Assembly: GCF_038502225.1 (NCBI RefSeq)
Contig: NC_091378.1
Span: forward strand, 1,644,244 to 1,708,243
From: Cherax quadricarinatus
Lineage: Eukaryota; Arthropoda; Malacostraca; Decapoda; Parastacidae
Reading direction: 5' to 3'
DNA: 64,000 bases
The position numbers and the translations under genes were made by a program. A model generated the notes under the pieces. It was not told the DNA's origin. It ran no database searches and saw only the letters and a list, made by a program, of their open reading frames with translations. Every line of letters begins with the position of its first letter. Positions within the stretch are counted from its first letter, which is position 1. Shown here in pieces: positions 33,901 to 43,451 of this stretch.

Positions 33901-35160
33901 TGGAGGTGTCGGAGGTGCTGGTGGTGTTGGAGAAGGAGGTGTCTGCTGGTGGTGTTGGAGAAGGTACTGGAAGTGTCGGAGGTGCTGGTGGTGTTGGAGA
34001 AGGTACTGGAAGTGTCGGAGGTGCTGGTGGTGTTGGAGAAGGTACTGGAAGTGTCGGAGGTGCTGGTGGTGTTGGAGAAGGTACTGGAAGTGTCGGAGGT
34101 GCTGGTGGTGTTGGAGAAGGTACTGGAAGTGTCGGAGGTGCTGGTGGTGTTGGAGAAGGTACTGGAAGTGTCGGAGGTGCTGGTGGTGTTGGAGAAGGTA
34201 CTGGAAGTGTCGGAGGTGCTGGTGGTGTTGGAGAAGGTACTGGAAGTGTCGGAGGTGCTGGTGGTGTTGGAGAAAGTACTGGAAGTGTCGGAGGTGCTGG
34301 TGGTGTTGGAGAAGGTACTGGAGGTGTCGGAGGTGCTGGTGGTGTTGGAGAAGGTACTGGAAGTGTCGGAGGTGCTGGTGGTGTTGGAGAAGGTACTGGA
34401 GGTGTCGGAGGTGCTGGTGGTGTTGGAGAAGGTACTGGAAGTGTCGGAGGTGCTGGTGGTGTTGGAGAAGGTACTGGAAGTGTCGGAGGTGCTGGTGGTG
34501 TTGGAGAAGGTACTGGAAGTGTCGGAGGTGCTGGTGGTGTTGGAGAAGGTACTGGAGGTGTCGGAGGTGCTGGTGGTGTTGGAGAAGGTACTGGAAGTGT
34601 CGGAGGTGCTGGTGGTGTTGGAGAAGGTACTGGAAGTGTCGGAGGTGCTGGTGGTGTTGGAGAAGGTACTGGAAGTGTCGGAGGTGCTGGTGGTGTTGGA
34701 GAAGGTACTGGAAGTGTCGGAGGTGCTGGTGGTGTTGGAGAAGGTACTGGAAGTGTCGGAGGTGCTGGTGGTGTGGGAGAAGGTACTGGGAGTGTCGGAG
34801 GTGCTGGTGGTGTTGGAGAAGGTACTGGAAGTGTCGGAGGTGCTGGTGGTGTTGGAGAAGGTACTGGAGGTGTCGGAGGTGCTGGTGGTGTTGGAGAAGG
34901 TACTGGAAGTGTCGGAGGTGCTGGTGGTGTTGGAGAAGGTACTGGAAGTGTCGGAGGTGCTGGTGGTGTTGGAGAAGGTACTGGAAGTGTCGGAGGTGCT
35001 GGTGGTGTGGGAGAAGGTACTGGGAGTGTCGGAGGTGCTGGTGGTGTTGGAGAAGGTACTGGAAGTGTCGGAGGTGCTGGTGGTGTTGGAGAAGGTACTG
35101 GAGGTGTCGGAGGTGCTGGTGGTGTTGGAGAAGGTACTGGAAGTGTCGGAGGTGGTGGAT
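27962..35160. repeat. 39-bp minisatellite, about 184 copies (7.2 kb)
   Basis: Unit of 39 bp with core GGTGTTGGAGAAGGTACTGG. Common variants are CTGGAAGTGTCGG or CTGGAGGTGTCGG, and TTGGAGAAG or TTGAAGAAG. Irregular units at about 31490-31520 and 33890-33955 change the frame. As a result the 2,492-codon minus frame switches between three repeat peptides (RHFQYLLQHHQHL-like, Pro-rich, and Ser/Thr-rich TSSTFSNTT). That argues against a selected protein. At 31.58-32.03 kb the two variants alternate in a pattern of two or three units, indicating recent higher-order amplification. Confidence 0.98.
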
Positions 35161-35545
35161 GCGAAGTTGATAGCCATTAGTGATGGTAATGGTGATAATG
35201 TTGTAGATGATGTGGGTGTAGGAAGGAGAGGGAAGGGCGGGCGGTAGTAACGACCCTGAGGCTGCAACACTAACATTCACACACGTCCCAGCCAGGATAC
35301 TGGGCGTCTTATACACGTGCCCACCACCTCCGACGCCCACTACCATGACTTTCTCCCAAAGTTATCATTATAATAACACCAGGTACACCACAACCTTGGG
35401 AGTCAACCTTACACGCCTAACCTAACACCTTTCCCTTCCCTTATGACCGCAAGAAGTTAACCTAGCACCCTTCCCTCCCCACATATTTTCCCCTTCCCCC
35501 ACACTTACCCCTTCCCCACGGCCTAGGGATCAACATTTTTCTTGG
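35161..35545. other. No gene recognised
   Basis: C-rich sequence with CCTAACCTAACAC-like pieces and poly-pyrimidine; nothing coding. Confidence 0.5.
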
Positions 35546-35548
35546 CGT

Positions 35549-35582
35549 AGTTGACCTTGACGTTCCCACGTCAAGGTCAACT
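35549..35582. promoter_or_regulatory. Perfect 15-bp hairpin with two TCAAGGTCA half-sites
   Basis: AGTTGACCTTGACGT (35549-35563) and its exact complement ACGTCAAGGTCAACT (35568-35582) are separated by TCCC. Each arm contains TCAAGGTCA, which is the monomeric site known for FTZ-F1/SF-1 and ERR nuclear receptors. The palindrome is seen; regulatory use is inference. Confidence 0.4.
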
Positions 35583-35890
35583 AGACTAAGCATCATCAAT
35601 ATTAACGATGTGTCTTCTTCGTCCCTTCGTAGCTCACTGATCCAGTGTTCGGATCACAGTCTCAAGCTCCAAAGTTCTACTTCAGAATCAAGTTTATTCC
35701 CACATGATACATTGCTGATACAGGAATGGGTTAATAAGTGAATGCATACAGAAAACCCATGGTTATGCCGAGTATTTCGGGCAAGTTTAAACATAAGACT
35801 ACAAGGGCAATAAACATTACAAGTATAATGAATTATACACTTGTGTAGCAATAATAATATTCTTTATTTCTACAAGTACATGTACAAGGT
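35583..35890. other. No gene recognised
   Basis: Unique-looking sequence; the run AATAATAATATTCTTTATTTCTACAAGTACATGTACAAGG-type region at 35850-35890 resembles the 3' tail of the SINE at 45018, so a SINE tail fragment is possible. Confidence 0.4.
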
Positions 35891-35894
35891 ATAA

Positions 35895-35960
35895 ACTTGG
35901 TCTAAGTGTATCTAATTCGTCATCTGGCGGTTCTCGGAACCATTTATCTACATTACATGT
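35895..35960 (+). mobile_element. Retroelement tail fragment
   Basis: GTGTATCTAATTCGTCATC, GGCGGTTCTCGGAACCATTT and ATCTACAT match the tail of the 8426-8524 insertion with substitutions. Confidence 0.5.
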
Positions 35961-36097
35961 AGGTTTTAGGGAGTTTCTATGGGTGGTAGTCAAAGATTAC
36001 AGAGGCAGATAATGGGTCTAAGAACTGGGCTGCAAAGTTTTGATAGTTAAACAAGTTACATTTGTAATGAACTGAGTCGAGGGCGAGACGTCTGGCC

Positions 36098-36350
36098 AAG
36101 TCTTGTTACACCTGCTGCTACTGTTCACCTGGCAGTATATAGGTATCAGAGTCAACTGTTGTGGGTGAGTCTTGTTACAGCTGCTGCTACTGTTCGCCTA
36201 GCAGTACGCAGGTATCAGAGTCAACTGTTATGGGTCGCAGTCACACAGCTGTTGCTGCTGTTTACCTAGCAGTATATAGGTATCTTAAGAGTCAACTGTT
36301 GTGGGTCACAATGTGGGCAACAGAAGCGAAATCCCTCGACGTTAATACAT
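36098..36350 (+). mobile_element. SINE body fragment, tandemly triplicated
   Basis: Three units of about 70 bp begin near 36098, 36168 and 36240. They carry CTGCTGCTACTGTTCACCT, GCAGTATATAGGTATC and AGTCAACTGTTGTGGGT, the same SINE body segment (opposite strand) that is amplified at 368-706. Head and tail are not clear. Confidence 0.65.
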
Positions 36351-36465
36351 CACACTGCTTGGCTCTATTAACGGTATCCTGGGTTAATAAGACTACACGG
36401 TAAATAATCCGAAGATTGTAGTCATCCTTTTCTTCTTCATTATTTTCCTCTTCTTTGTTCTGTTT

Positions 36466-36595
36466 TCTTCTGATCAGCCTGGTGACCAGGTCCTGATCCA
36501 GCGGGAGGCCTGGTCGAGGACAGGGCCGCGCGGGGGCGTCGATCCCCGCAACACCCTCCAGGTGTCGTGGGGTTCGTTGATGGATTTGGAGTAAT
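36466..36595 (-). mobile_element. LINE 3'-region fragment (family A)
   Basis: Reads TGATCAGCCTGGTGACCAGG, GGGAGGCCTGGTCGAGGAC, CGCGGGGGCGTCGATCCCCG and ACACCCTCCAGGT on plus; reverse orientation of the 13965 copy. Confidence 0.7.
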
Positions 36596-36599
36596 AACA

Positions 36600-37325
36600 C
36601 AAACGTAGGATGTCTTGGTAACGTGTATTAAGATGGTGAATAAGAGGACAACACTCATAGCCTTCGCCTGTCCTGTCTACTCTGCTAAAGTCCTGCCTTG
36701 AGCTGGGCTGCCCAGTGCCCGAAGGGCATTCAAAAAGCTCGTGACATCATGCTAGGTCAGCAGTGAGTCATATAACGGTCAGTGATTCACGCAGGGAGGC
36801 GACTGGTATGAGTACACAGTAGTACACAGTACTGACACAGGTACGACACCTTGATATTGTTCATAATTCGATAAAATGCTAAATGCGTGTAATTATGAGT
36901 GAGGCAGTGTATGTCAAAGCTTGTGTGCCACATAATTCTACACAGTGTTATATATCTCTTAACATCCTTGATGCTGCCACATCTTTAAATACAATTTTTC
37001 ATCGAGTTAGCATCAACATATTTGGTTCTCGGTGTCTGCAGAAACTCGCGTCCACCACCTTTTAAATTCTGTTCCGCCAGGCGTAAAACTGTCAACAATA
37101 CGCATTTAATTTTTTTTATTTTTTTGCGTATAAAGTGTTGAACGCATCATCCACAACAACCCTGGGGAAACACACAGTCTGTTTCACCTTCCTGTACCTG
37201 TGTTACAGAATGCTGTATCATTGTATGTAATTTGCGAGTCCCCAACAGTGAGTGTGCTTTCTTGAAGAGATCGTTCTACGTGTCAGCATTTTCCATTCCT
37301 TAACCATTCTTACCATTCATACTGC
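36600..37325. other. No gene recognised
   Basis: No repeat family, exon or RNA gene recognised. A small duplicated AGTACACAGT lies at about 36812-36832. Confidence 0.5.
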
Positions 37326-37327
37326 CA

Positions 37328-37998
37328 TAGGTGTGTGTGATGATGGAAGACCCTAGAAAGGGTGACACATAGGTCATCATAGGTGTGTGTGTTGATGGAA
37401 GACCCTAGCAAGGTTGACACATGGGTTATCACAGGTGCATGTGTAGTAGGAGACCCTGGCAAGGTTGACACATGGGTTATCATAGGTGTGTGTGTGTGTT
37501 AATGGAAGACCCTAGCAAGGGGTGACACATGGGTCATCACAGGTGCATGCGTAGTAGGAGACCCTGGCAAGGTTGACACATGGGTTATCACAGGTGCATG
37601 TGTAGTAGGAGACCCTGGCAAGGTTGACACATGGGTTATCATAGGTGTGTGTATTAATGGAAGACCCTAGCAAGGGGTGACACATGGGTCATCACAGGTG
37701 CATGTGTAGTAGGAGACCCTGGCAAGGTTGACACATGGGTTATCACAGGTGCATGTGTAGTAGGAAACCCTGGCAAGGTTGACACATGGGTTATCACAGG
37801 TGCATGTGTAGTAGGAGACCCTGGCAAGGTTGACACATGGGTTATCATAGATGTGTGTGTTAATGGAAGACCCTAGCAAGGGGTGACACATGGGTCATCA
37901 CAGGTGCATGTGTAGTAGGAGACCCTGGCAAGGTTGACACATGGGTTATCATAGGTGTATGTGTAGTGAGGGACCCTGGCAAGGGTGATACATGGATT
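37328..37998. repeat. ~51-bp minisatellite, about 13 copies
   Basis: Unit core GCAAGGTTGACACATGGGTT alternating with GTGCATGTGTAGTAGGAG or GTGTGTGTTAATGGAAG types, so there are at least two interleaved subfamilies. The first units (37328-37440) are the most diverged. Confidence 0.93.
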
Positions 37999-38261
37999 AT
38001 CGTTGTGTGGAGGCGCCACCCAGACGCTAACTCAGGGACACCCACGCCCCCACAGTCACACCCAGCCACACCCTCTACCCCCCACACACTCACCCTACAC
38101 CAGGTGTGTGACGCCTAATCACATACACAATACCAGAGAAATAATGCCAATGGTGACATTACTCAAATTTCTTGTGATTCCAAATCGAAAATATTGCACA
38201 GCCCATGCCTACCAAGACCCAGTAGGCCTACAGGATATATATATCAGGGGTGGAAAATGGA

Positions 38262-38390
38262 CCAAGGTTAGGTTAGGTAAGATTTGTCAAGAAACGTGAC
38301 AAGTTTTACCTGACGCGGGTCTTCACAGCTGGAGCTTTTAGTCGTCTGATCGAGGTCTTCCGCTGGCTTACCCCTCCAACCCTTTACAAA
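38262..38390 (-). mobile_element. Family E repeat with hairpin and TTAGG-like end
   Basis: GGTTAGGTTAGGTAAG, a diverged GTCAAGAAACGTGAC-like hairpin, CCTGACGCGGGTCTT and a GTCGTCTGATCGAGGTCTTCC segment; reverse orientation of the copy at 40622. A third copy is at 63695. Confidence 0.65.
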
Positions 38391-38404
38391 TTATTGTTAT
38401 GATT

Positions 38405-38475
38405 AAAATTATTTTTCTCTCATTGACCAAGTCGGACTGAAAGTCGTCAGCTTCTTTCTTCTATGTGCGGGTTAT
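38405..38475 (+). mobile_element. Family B retroelement end, decayed
   Basis: AAGTCGGACTGAAAGTCGTC then CTTCTTTCTTCTATGTGCGG and GTTATTTGTGTA; single copy, core substituted. Confidence 0.6.
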
Positions 38476-38960
38476 TTGTGTATTGTACATGGGCAAAGAT
38501 CGTTTAATTTCACATTAAATCAAACATTTAAACTTCCAGGAATGCCTCAGACAATCTGAACTTGACTCTCTGGAACACAAATACCTAATAACACACCTGG
38601 AAGTTACGGGAGATTCAGACCCAACTCTACACACTGACACAGCTTACTGTAGAGAACCAGGAGGAAGTGTGCAAGTCAGACCCAGTTGTAAGGCAGATTA
38701 ACTAGGCTGTGATGGCTGTGAGCAAGCAGGACGCCAACGCCAACAGCCTGCTTGAACAGGCACTCGACAAGGAAGTTGAGCCAAAAACTGGATAAAAGCC
38801 CTCGAAATCAGTCACAGGTATTCCCAGGCGATACATGACCTCTACTAGTTAAACGACGCTTACAAGTGAAAATAATAATAACTGGTGTATATTATAGATG
38901 AGTATACACACACACGTATAAGGACTCAGGGACACTTCCGGGTATCCTTGAAAAAACACA
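38476..38960. other. No gene recognised
   Basis: The stretch 38520-38790 has codon-like texture but is broken by stops; it could be a very old retroelement remnant. I cannot assign it. Confidence 0.4.
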
Positions 38961-38967
38961 AGGCTGA

Positions 38968-39001
<34 letters not shown>

Positions 39002-39352
39002 CAGCTAATACTCTTACTATTATTATTATTATTATTCGACCTACTAATACTCTATTATTATTATTATTATTATTATTATTCCAGCTACTAATACTCTTAC
39101 TATTATTATTATTATTATTATTATTCCAGCTACTAATACTCTTGCTATTATTATTGTTATTATTATTACTGCTGCCATTATAATTATTATTGCTGCTACT
39201 ACTACTACTGCTATTATTATTATAATTATTATTATTGCTGCTGCTACTATTACTGCTATTATTATTATTATTATTTCATTGTTATTATTGCTACTACTAC
39301 TACTGCTATTATTATTACTACTGCTACTACTGCTATTATTATTACTGCTACG
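38968..39352. repeat. (ATT)n array with CCAGCTACTAATACTC interruptions
   Basis: ATT/CTA trinucleotides with at least three copies of an interrupting CAGCTACTAATACTCTTACT-like segment, so a compound minisatellite of about 50-60 bp formed from a microsatellite. Confidence 0.9.
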
Positions 39353-39514
39353 TAATGGTCAGGCAAGGCCTGAAAACTGGGAGGTAATCAAGGGAAGGAT
39401 CTTAGCCCAAGTAGGTGGAGTCAAGAGTCCTTCTTGGGAATCAAGGTCCTCCCTTGAAGGAACCAGGAATAGTGTGTCCATACTAGGCAACAAGTGTACA
39501 AACTACTGAGTCAA

Positions 39515-39664
39515 CACAGCGAACACAGTGAATACCGGAAACACAACGAACATAGTAAATGCAGGGAACACGCCGAACACAGTGAAGGCAGTGAATGCAG
39601 GGAATACAGTGAATAAAAGAAAACACAGACATTGAACACAGTGAAAACAGTGAACGCAGTAAAC

Positions 39665-39665
<1 letters not shown>
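39515..39665. repeat. ~9-bp degenerate repeat (GAACACAGT)
   Basis: Runs of GAACACAGTGAA, GAATGCAGGGAA and similar units up to the following TA tract. Confidence 0.85.

Positions 39666-39668
<3 letters not shown>

Positions 39669-39738
<70 letters not shown>
39669..39738. repeat. (TA)n microsatellite
   Basis: Uninterrupted TA run. Confidence 0.98.
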
Positions 39739-39740
<2 letters not shown>

Positions 39741-39928
39741 CCATGGGGAAGTGGAACAGAATTCTTCCTTCGTAAGCCATGCGTGTTGTAAGTGGCGACT
39801 AAAATGCCAGGAGCAAGGAGCTAGTAACCCCTTCTCCTGTATATATTACTAAATGTAAAAGGAGAAACTTTCGTTTTTCCTTCTTGGGCCACCCTGCCCT
39901 CGGTGGGATACTGCCGGTGTGTTGAAAG

Positions 39929-39931
<3 letters not shown>

Positions 39932-40018
<87 letters not shown>
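39932..40018. repeat. (TA)n microsatellite
   Basis: Uninterrupted TA run. Confidence 0.98.
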
Positions 40019-40020
<2 letters not shown>

Positions 40021-40334
40021 TGAATATGCACACACACTTTCATAAGCCAGTGAGGGAGTCATCATACCATCAAGACAAGTGTCAGAAGACATCTCCGTGT
40101 TTCCTGGCGAACAAAACACCGTCACTTTCACTCCCAGTAGAGAGTTACCAGAGTGAAGACACAACTACTGTAATTGAAGAGGAGCTAATTGTTCTTTTAA
40201 TTATCATAATTAGATACAACGTAACGCACGAAGACCTTTACACAACACCTGATTACCTCCAGCAGGTCTGGAGTTGTCTTACACATGGTTTGTCCAGGAC
40301 GTGGCCTCCCGCAGGTCTGGAATTATATTTAAAT

Positions 40335-40525
40335 GCAAGATATGACTTCTAGGCGTAAGGAGACCTAGACTGTTCATCACCTTCCCTTCGTACATAACGG
40401 GATTCACCAACAAACCTCTGGTTGTCCTCAAGAGAAAACTTGATAAGTTCAAGTCAGGTCTTGGGGAGAGGCGGTCCGCGGGGGCGTTGACCCCAAAAAA
40501 TCTGCTCAAGGTCAACGTAGGTTTA
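40335..40525 (+). pseudogene. LINE C-terminus and 3' end (family A type)
   Basis: Around 40405-40460 one plus frame reads TNKPLVVLKRKLDKFKSG, a typical end of a CR1-like RT protein, running into GGTCCGCGGGGGCGTTGACC, the family A hallmark. This copy is what ties family A to a LINE 3' end. Confidence 0.6.
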
Positions 40526-40621
40526 CAGGGGGGGGGGCGTAGAAATATAGGGAAAAAAATTACCATACTTTTCTTCGGCATTATTCTCAATCCAAGCTAA
40601 AGAGTTTTAATGGGGTGGAGG

Positions 40622-40750
40622 GGTGAGCCAGTGGAAGGTCTTGGTCAGATGACCAAAATCTGAAGTTGCGGGTTGTCATATGACTAAGACCCGCGTCAGG
40701 AAGCAATTGTCCTGTTTCCTGACCAAACTTACCTAACCTAACCTAATCAA
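40622..40750 (+). mobile_element. Family E repeat with hairpin and CCTAA repeats
   Basis: AAGGTCTTGGTCAGATGACC, AAGACCCGCGTCAGGAAGCA, CCTGTTTCCTGACC and then TTACCTAACCTAACCTAATC. CAGGAA...TTCCTG forms a hairpin just before the TTAGG-type (CCTAA) tract. Confidence 0.65.
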
Positions 40751-40873
40751 TCCAAGACCTTCCGCTATAGTAAGCTGGTCTCATCACTGAGCTACTCCAT
40801 ACGGCCACCACCCCACAAGATGGAGCAATATCCATAAGGATTCCTAACCAATTGGATTTATGGTGTAACGTGG

Positions 40874-40876
<3 letters not shown>

Positions 40877-40949
<73 letters not shown>
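40877..40949. repeat. (GA)n microsatellite
   Basis: GA run of about 36 units. Confidence 0.98.
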
Positions 40950-40952
<3 letters not shown>

Positions 40953-41009
40953 GTATTATATGCACGTTACTTTAAATGTCAAGAACTGATTTTAAATAGT
41001 CTAGTATCT

Positions 41010-41365
41010 TGGTAGCTGGCTGGGGTGGCTGGCTGTGTGGCTGGCTGTGTGGCTGGCTGTGTGGCTGGCTGGGTGGCTGGCTGGGTGGCTGGCTGGGTGG
41101 CTGGCTGGGTGGCTGGCTAGGTGGGTGGCTGGGTAGCTGGCTGGGGTGGCTGGCTGTGTGGCTGGCTGGGTGGGTGGCTGGGTGGCTGGCTGGGTGGCTG
41201 GCTTTTGTGGCTGGGTGGCTGGCTTTTGTGGCTGGGTGGCTGGCTGTGTGGCTGGGTGGCTGGCTGGGTGGCTGGGTGGCTGGGTGGTTGGCTGGCTGGC
41301 TGGCTAACTGGCTTTCTGGCCAACTGGATGACTAGCTAGGTAGCTGGCTTCCTAGCTGGTTAGCC
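41010..41365. repeat. TGGC/TGGG tetranucleotide-derived array
   Basis: GGCTGGCTGGGTGGCTGG-type repeats with CTTTTGTGG and CTGTGTGG variants, fading into CTAGCTGG at the right edge. Confidence 0.95.
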
Positions 41366-41868
41366 TGCCTCGCCAACACCTTCCCAATAATTACGAAGTG
41401 AAAAGCGGAACTCCGTTTTCCATCCTCAATCTAGTTTTAAAAAACAACACTAGGATGTTACTCAGGTCGCTAAGGTTAATTAGGGATTACTGAGCACTTC
41501 AGCGAGGTTAATTAGGGATTAAGGAGCACCTCAGTGAGGTTAATTAGTACACAACACTCGCCCCCGTCATCTTACCTATCTACTACACCAGGGTCATCAT
41601 GGCTGCATGTCATGTTTACCACCCATCGAGAATATTTTAATACCTGTAGATTACTGGTTTATAGAACCAACAGGTTGATGAATCAGCCAGTAGCTTCCAC
41701 TTCAGCATATTTCAAATATGGTAGTGGTGATGCTGACTGACAGTACACTGGCAGGGTACGCCTTAAGCGACCCAGTCTTGTGGCGGGGCAGCGTTATAGC
41801 CAAGTTCAAACTATGCTGACATCCATTCTTCTCTGTACTGGACTGAGAAAGCAACAGGTTGTCGAAAA
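41366..41868. other. No gene recognised
   Basis: A GAGGTTAATTAGGGATTA segment is repeated two or three times at about 41475-41550. Otherwise nothing recognised. Confidence 0.5.
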
Positions 41869-41871
41869 CTT

Positions 41872-41992
41872 TCCCAGTAACAACCTGTCTGATCAGATCC
41901 TGAGCCACTGGGAGGCCTGGTCAAGGGCTGGGCCCCAGGGGAGTTGACCCCTGGAACACCCTCCAGGCAGACTCCAGGGAGGTAGACCCAAG
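41872..41992 (-). mobile_element. LINE 3'-region fragment (family A)
   Basis: CTGATCAGATCCTGAGCCAC, GGGAGGCCTGGTCAAGG, GGGGAGTTGACCCCTGG and ACACCCTCCAGGCAGACTCC on plus. Confidence 0.7.
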
Positions 41993-42059
41993 TGTTGTAC
42001 AAGTGTCTAATTTATCAACTTTAATATCTAAAATAGGGATTCAAGTGAACTCCCACTGT

Positions 42060-42225
42060 ATACACACACAGGTATGTCCCGTGTGAAGGTGGGGTTAATC
42101 ACAGTAACAGTGACCACTGGAACTATACTCAGTCACAGTAGCAACAGCCAATGGAACTAATCACAGTAGCAGTGACCACTGGAACTAAGGTCAATCACAG
42201 AAGCAGTAACCACTGGCTCACATGT
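42060..42225. repeat. ~36-bp degenerate tandem repeat
   Basis: Four copies of an AATCACAGTAGCAGTGACC-ACTGGAACTA type unit with indels. Confidence 0.8.
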
Positions 42226-42454
42226 ACTATGCTGAGTGATTCCAATGTGCTCTTCCACTTCTCACGTCCCTTATAAAGTTGTCCTATGGGTGGAGTCACT
42301 TCCAGCATCCTTCCTCTCATTCTGGCCCAGCATCATGCACTCTCGTGTCTTGCTCCTCTGAGTGGCCTCTCGCTATCTTAGACTTGCACACAGGTAATGT
42401 AGAGATAAATGGTATAAAATACCAACATGGTGGAAAAATAAACACAAATGCGGT

Positions 42455-42605
42455 ATAATGCTATTCTTCATTGACTCCGTTTCACCCACACAGTGGACTT
42501 TATCATCACAAACAGAACTATATACTCGTGTACTCTTTACCCAGGTAGATCTGTTTGTGAGTTGATAAAGCCCACTGTGTGGGCGAAATGTTGTCAATAA
42601 AGGAT
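42455..42605. mobile_element. Inverted pair of retroelement ends with hammerhead-like cores
   Basis: The plus arm (42540-42603) reads GTTTGTGAGTTGATAAAGCC, ACTGTGTGGGCGAAATGTTG and TCAATAAAGGATTCCATTAT. The minus arm (42505-42455) reads GTTTGTGATGATAAAGTCC, ACTGTGTGGGTGAAACGGAG and TCAATGAAG. The two arms diverge from a centre near 42520. Cores are degraded (TTGATAA, GATAAAG) relative to CTGATGA. Confidence 0.65.
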
Positions 42606-42839
42606 TCCATTATCCTGGACGTGTGTATTTACTCTGTGGACACGGTCAAAGGGGTCAGTGTCTGGTACTTAGTGTAATATATAACAGATGGTCTCAAGGT
42701 CACGGCAGGTTACCTGTCTGGGTTCATCCTCACCTGACTTTATACCGTCGTAGCTACAAATTTAATAGTAATATTCTATGCTAAAGCTTGAAGCAAGTTG
42801 TGTGCCACAAAGCTTAGTTTTTAACCTTGGCCTCCTGAA

Positions 42840-42940
42840 CCTAACTGGAGTATACCTGGAGGGGGTTTCGGGTGTCAACGTCCCCGCGGCTCGGTCCGTG
42901 ACCATGCCTCATAGTGGATCGGGGCCTGAGTCAACGGAAG
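42840..42940 (+). mobile_element. LINE 3'-region fragment (family A)
   Basis: TATACCTGGAGGGGGTTTCG, GTGTCAACGTCCCCGCGGC, CGGTCCGTGACCATGCCTC. Confidence 0.7.
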
Positions 42941-43024
42941 AGACTTATCGGCTTATTCTGAGGATACTGGTATTGGCCTTAAATCGAGTATCGTTACCGG
43001 CCAAAAAACAAATGATGTCCCCTC

Positions 43025-43335
43025 ATTAGCAGTAGTCGTTGTTTGCTCTATATTTACTCTTCAAATTGTGTATAAAGGTCCTGTCCATAATATTATCCAA
43101 TTTATTCCACTTTTTCGTCACTCTAAGACTGAAAAAATACTTAATAAAATCCTTTACAGTCATTTACGATTTTAGCTTCTACCGTGAAGCCTTATCCCTG
43201 GTCCTCTCATGTTAAATGACATCTTCCTATCGTGAAATGATCATGTCGTGGTCGTGTCTCCCCTGAATCTTCTGTTCTTCAAGTTTAGCTTCCTTTATTC
43301 ACTCATCAGAGTGTATCCTCCTTAGTTCCGAAACT
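43025..43335 (-). pseudogene. Probable LINE coding remnant
   Basis: Follows the family A hallmark in the orientation expected for a minus-strand LINE. A minus-frame stretch LEEQKIQGRHDHDMI near 43290-43240 occupies the position of LEDRRVRGYMITTYK in the LINE at 59030. Stops and shifts are frequent. Confidence 0.4.
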
Positions 43336-43451
43336 AGTTCTGGTCGTGAAAATGGTTATCTTCCAATTTCTGGATATGCTTGACCAGATGTGAAGTCAGT
43401 TCCCAAAATTCGTAATAAACGAATGTAACTACAGCGTCTTTACCACTCTGT

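Noticed and set aside
27868..35346. 2,492-codon and other multi-thousand-residue frames (Pro-rich, Ser/Thr-rich, Gly-rich, Leu-Val-Glu-rich) as giant mucin or silk-like proteins
   Set aside because: All frames on both strands are open because the 39-bp unit lacks stops. Irregular units change the peptide within one frame, and no start, signal peptide or splice context supports any of them.
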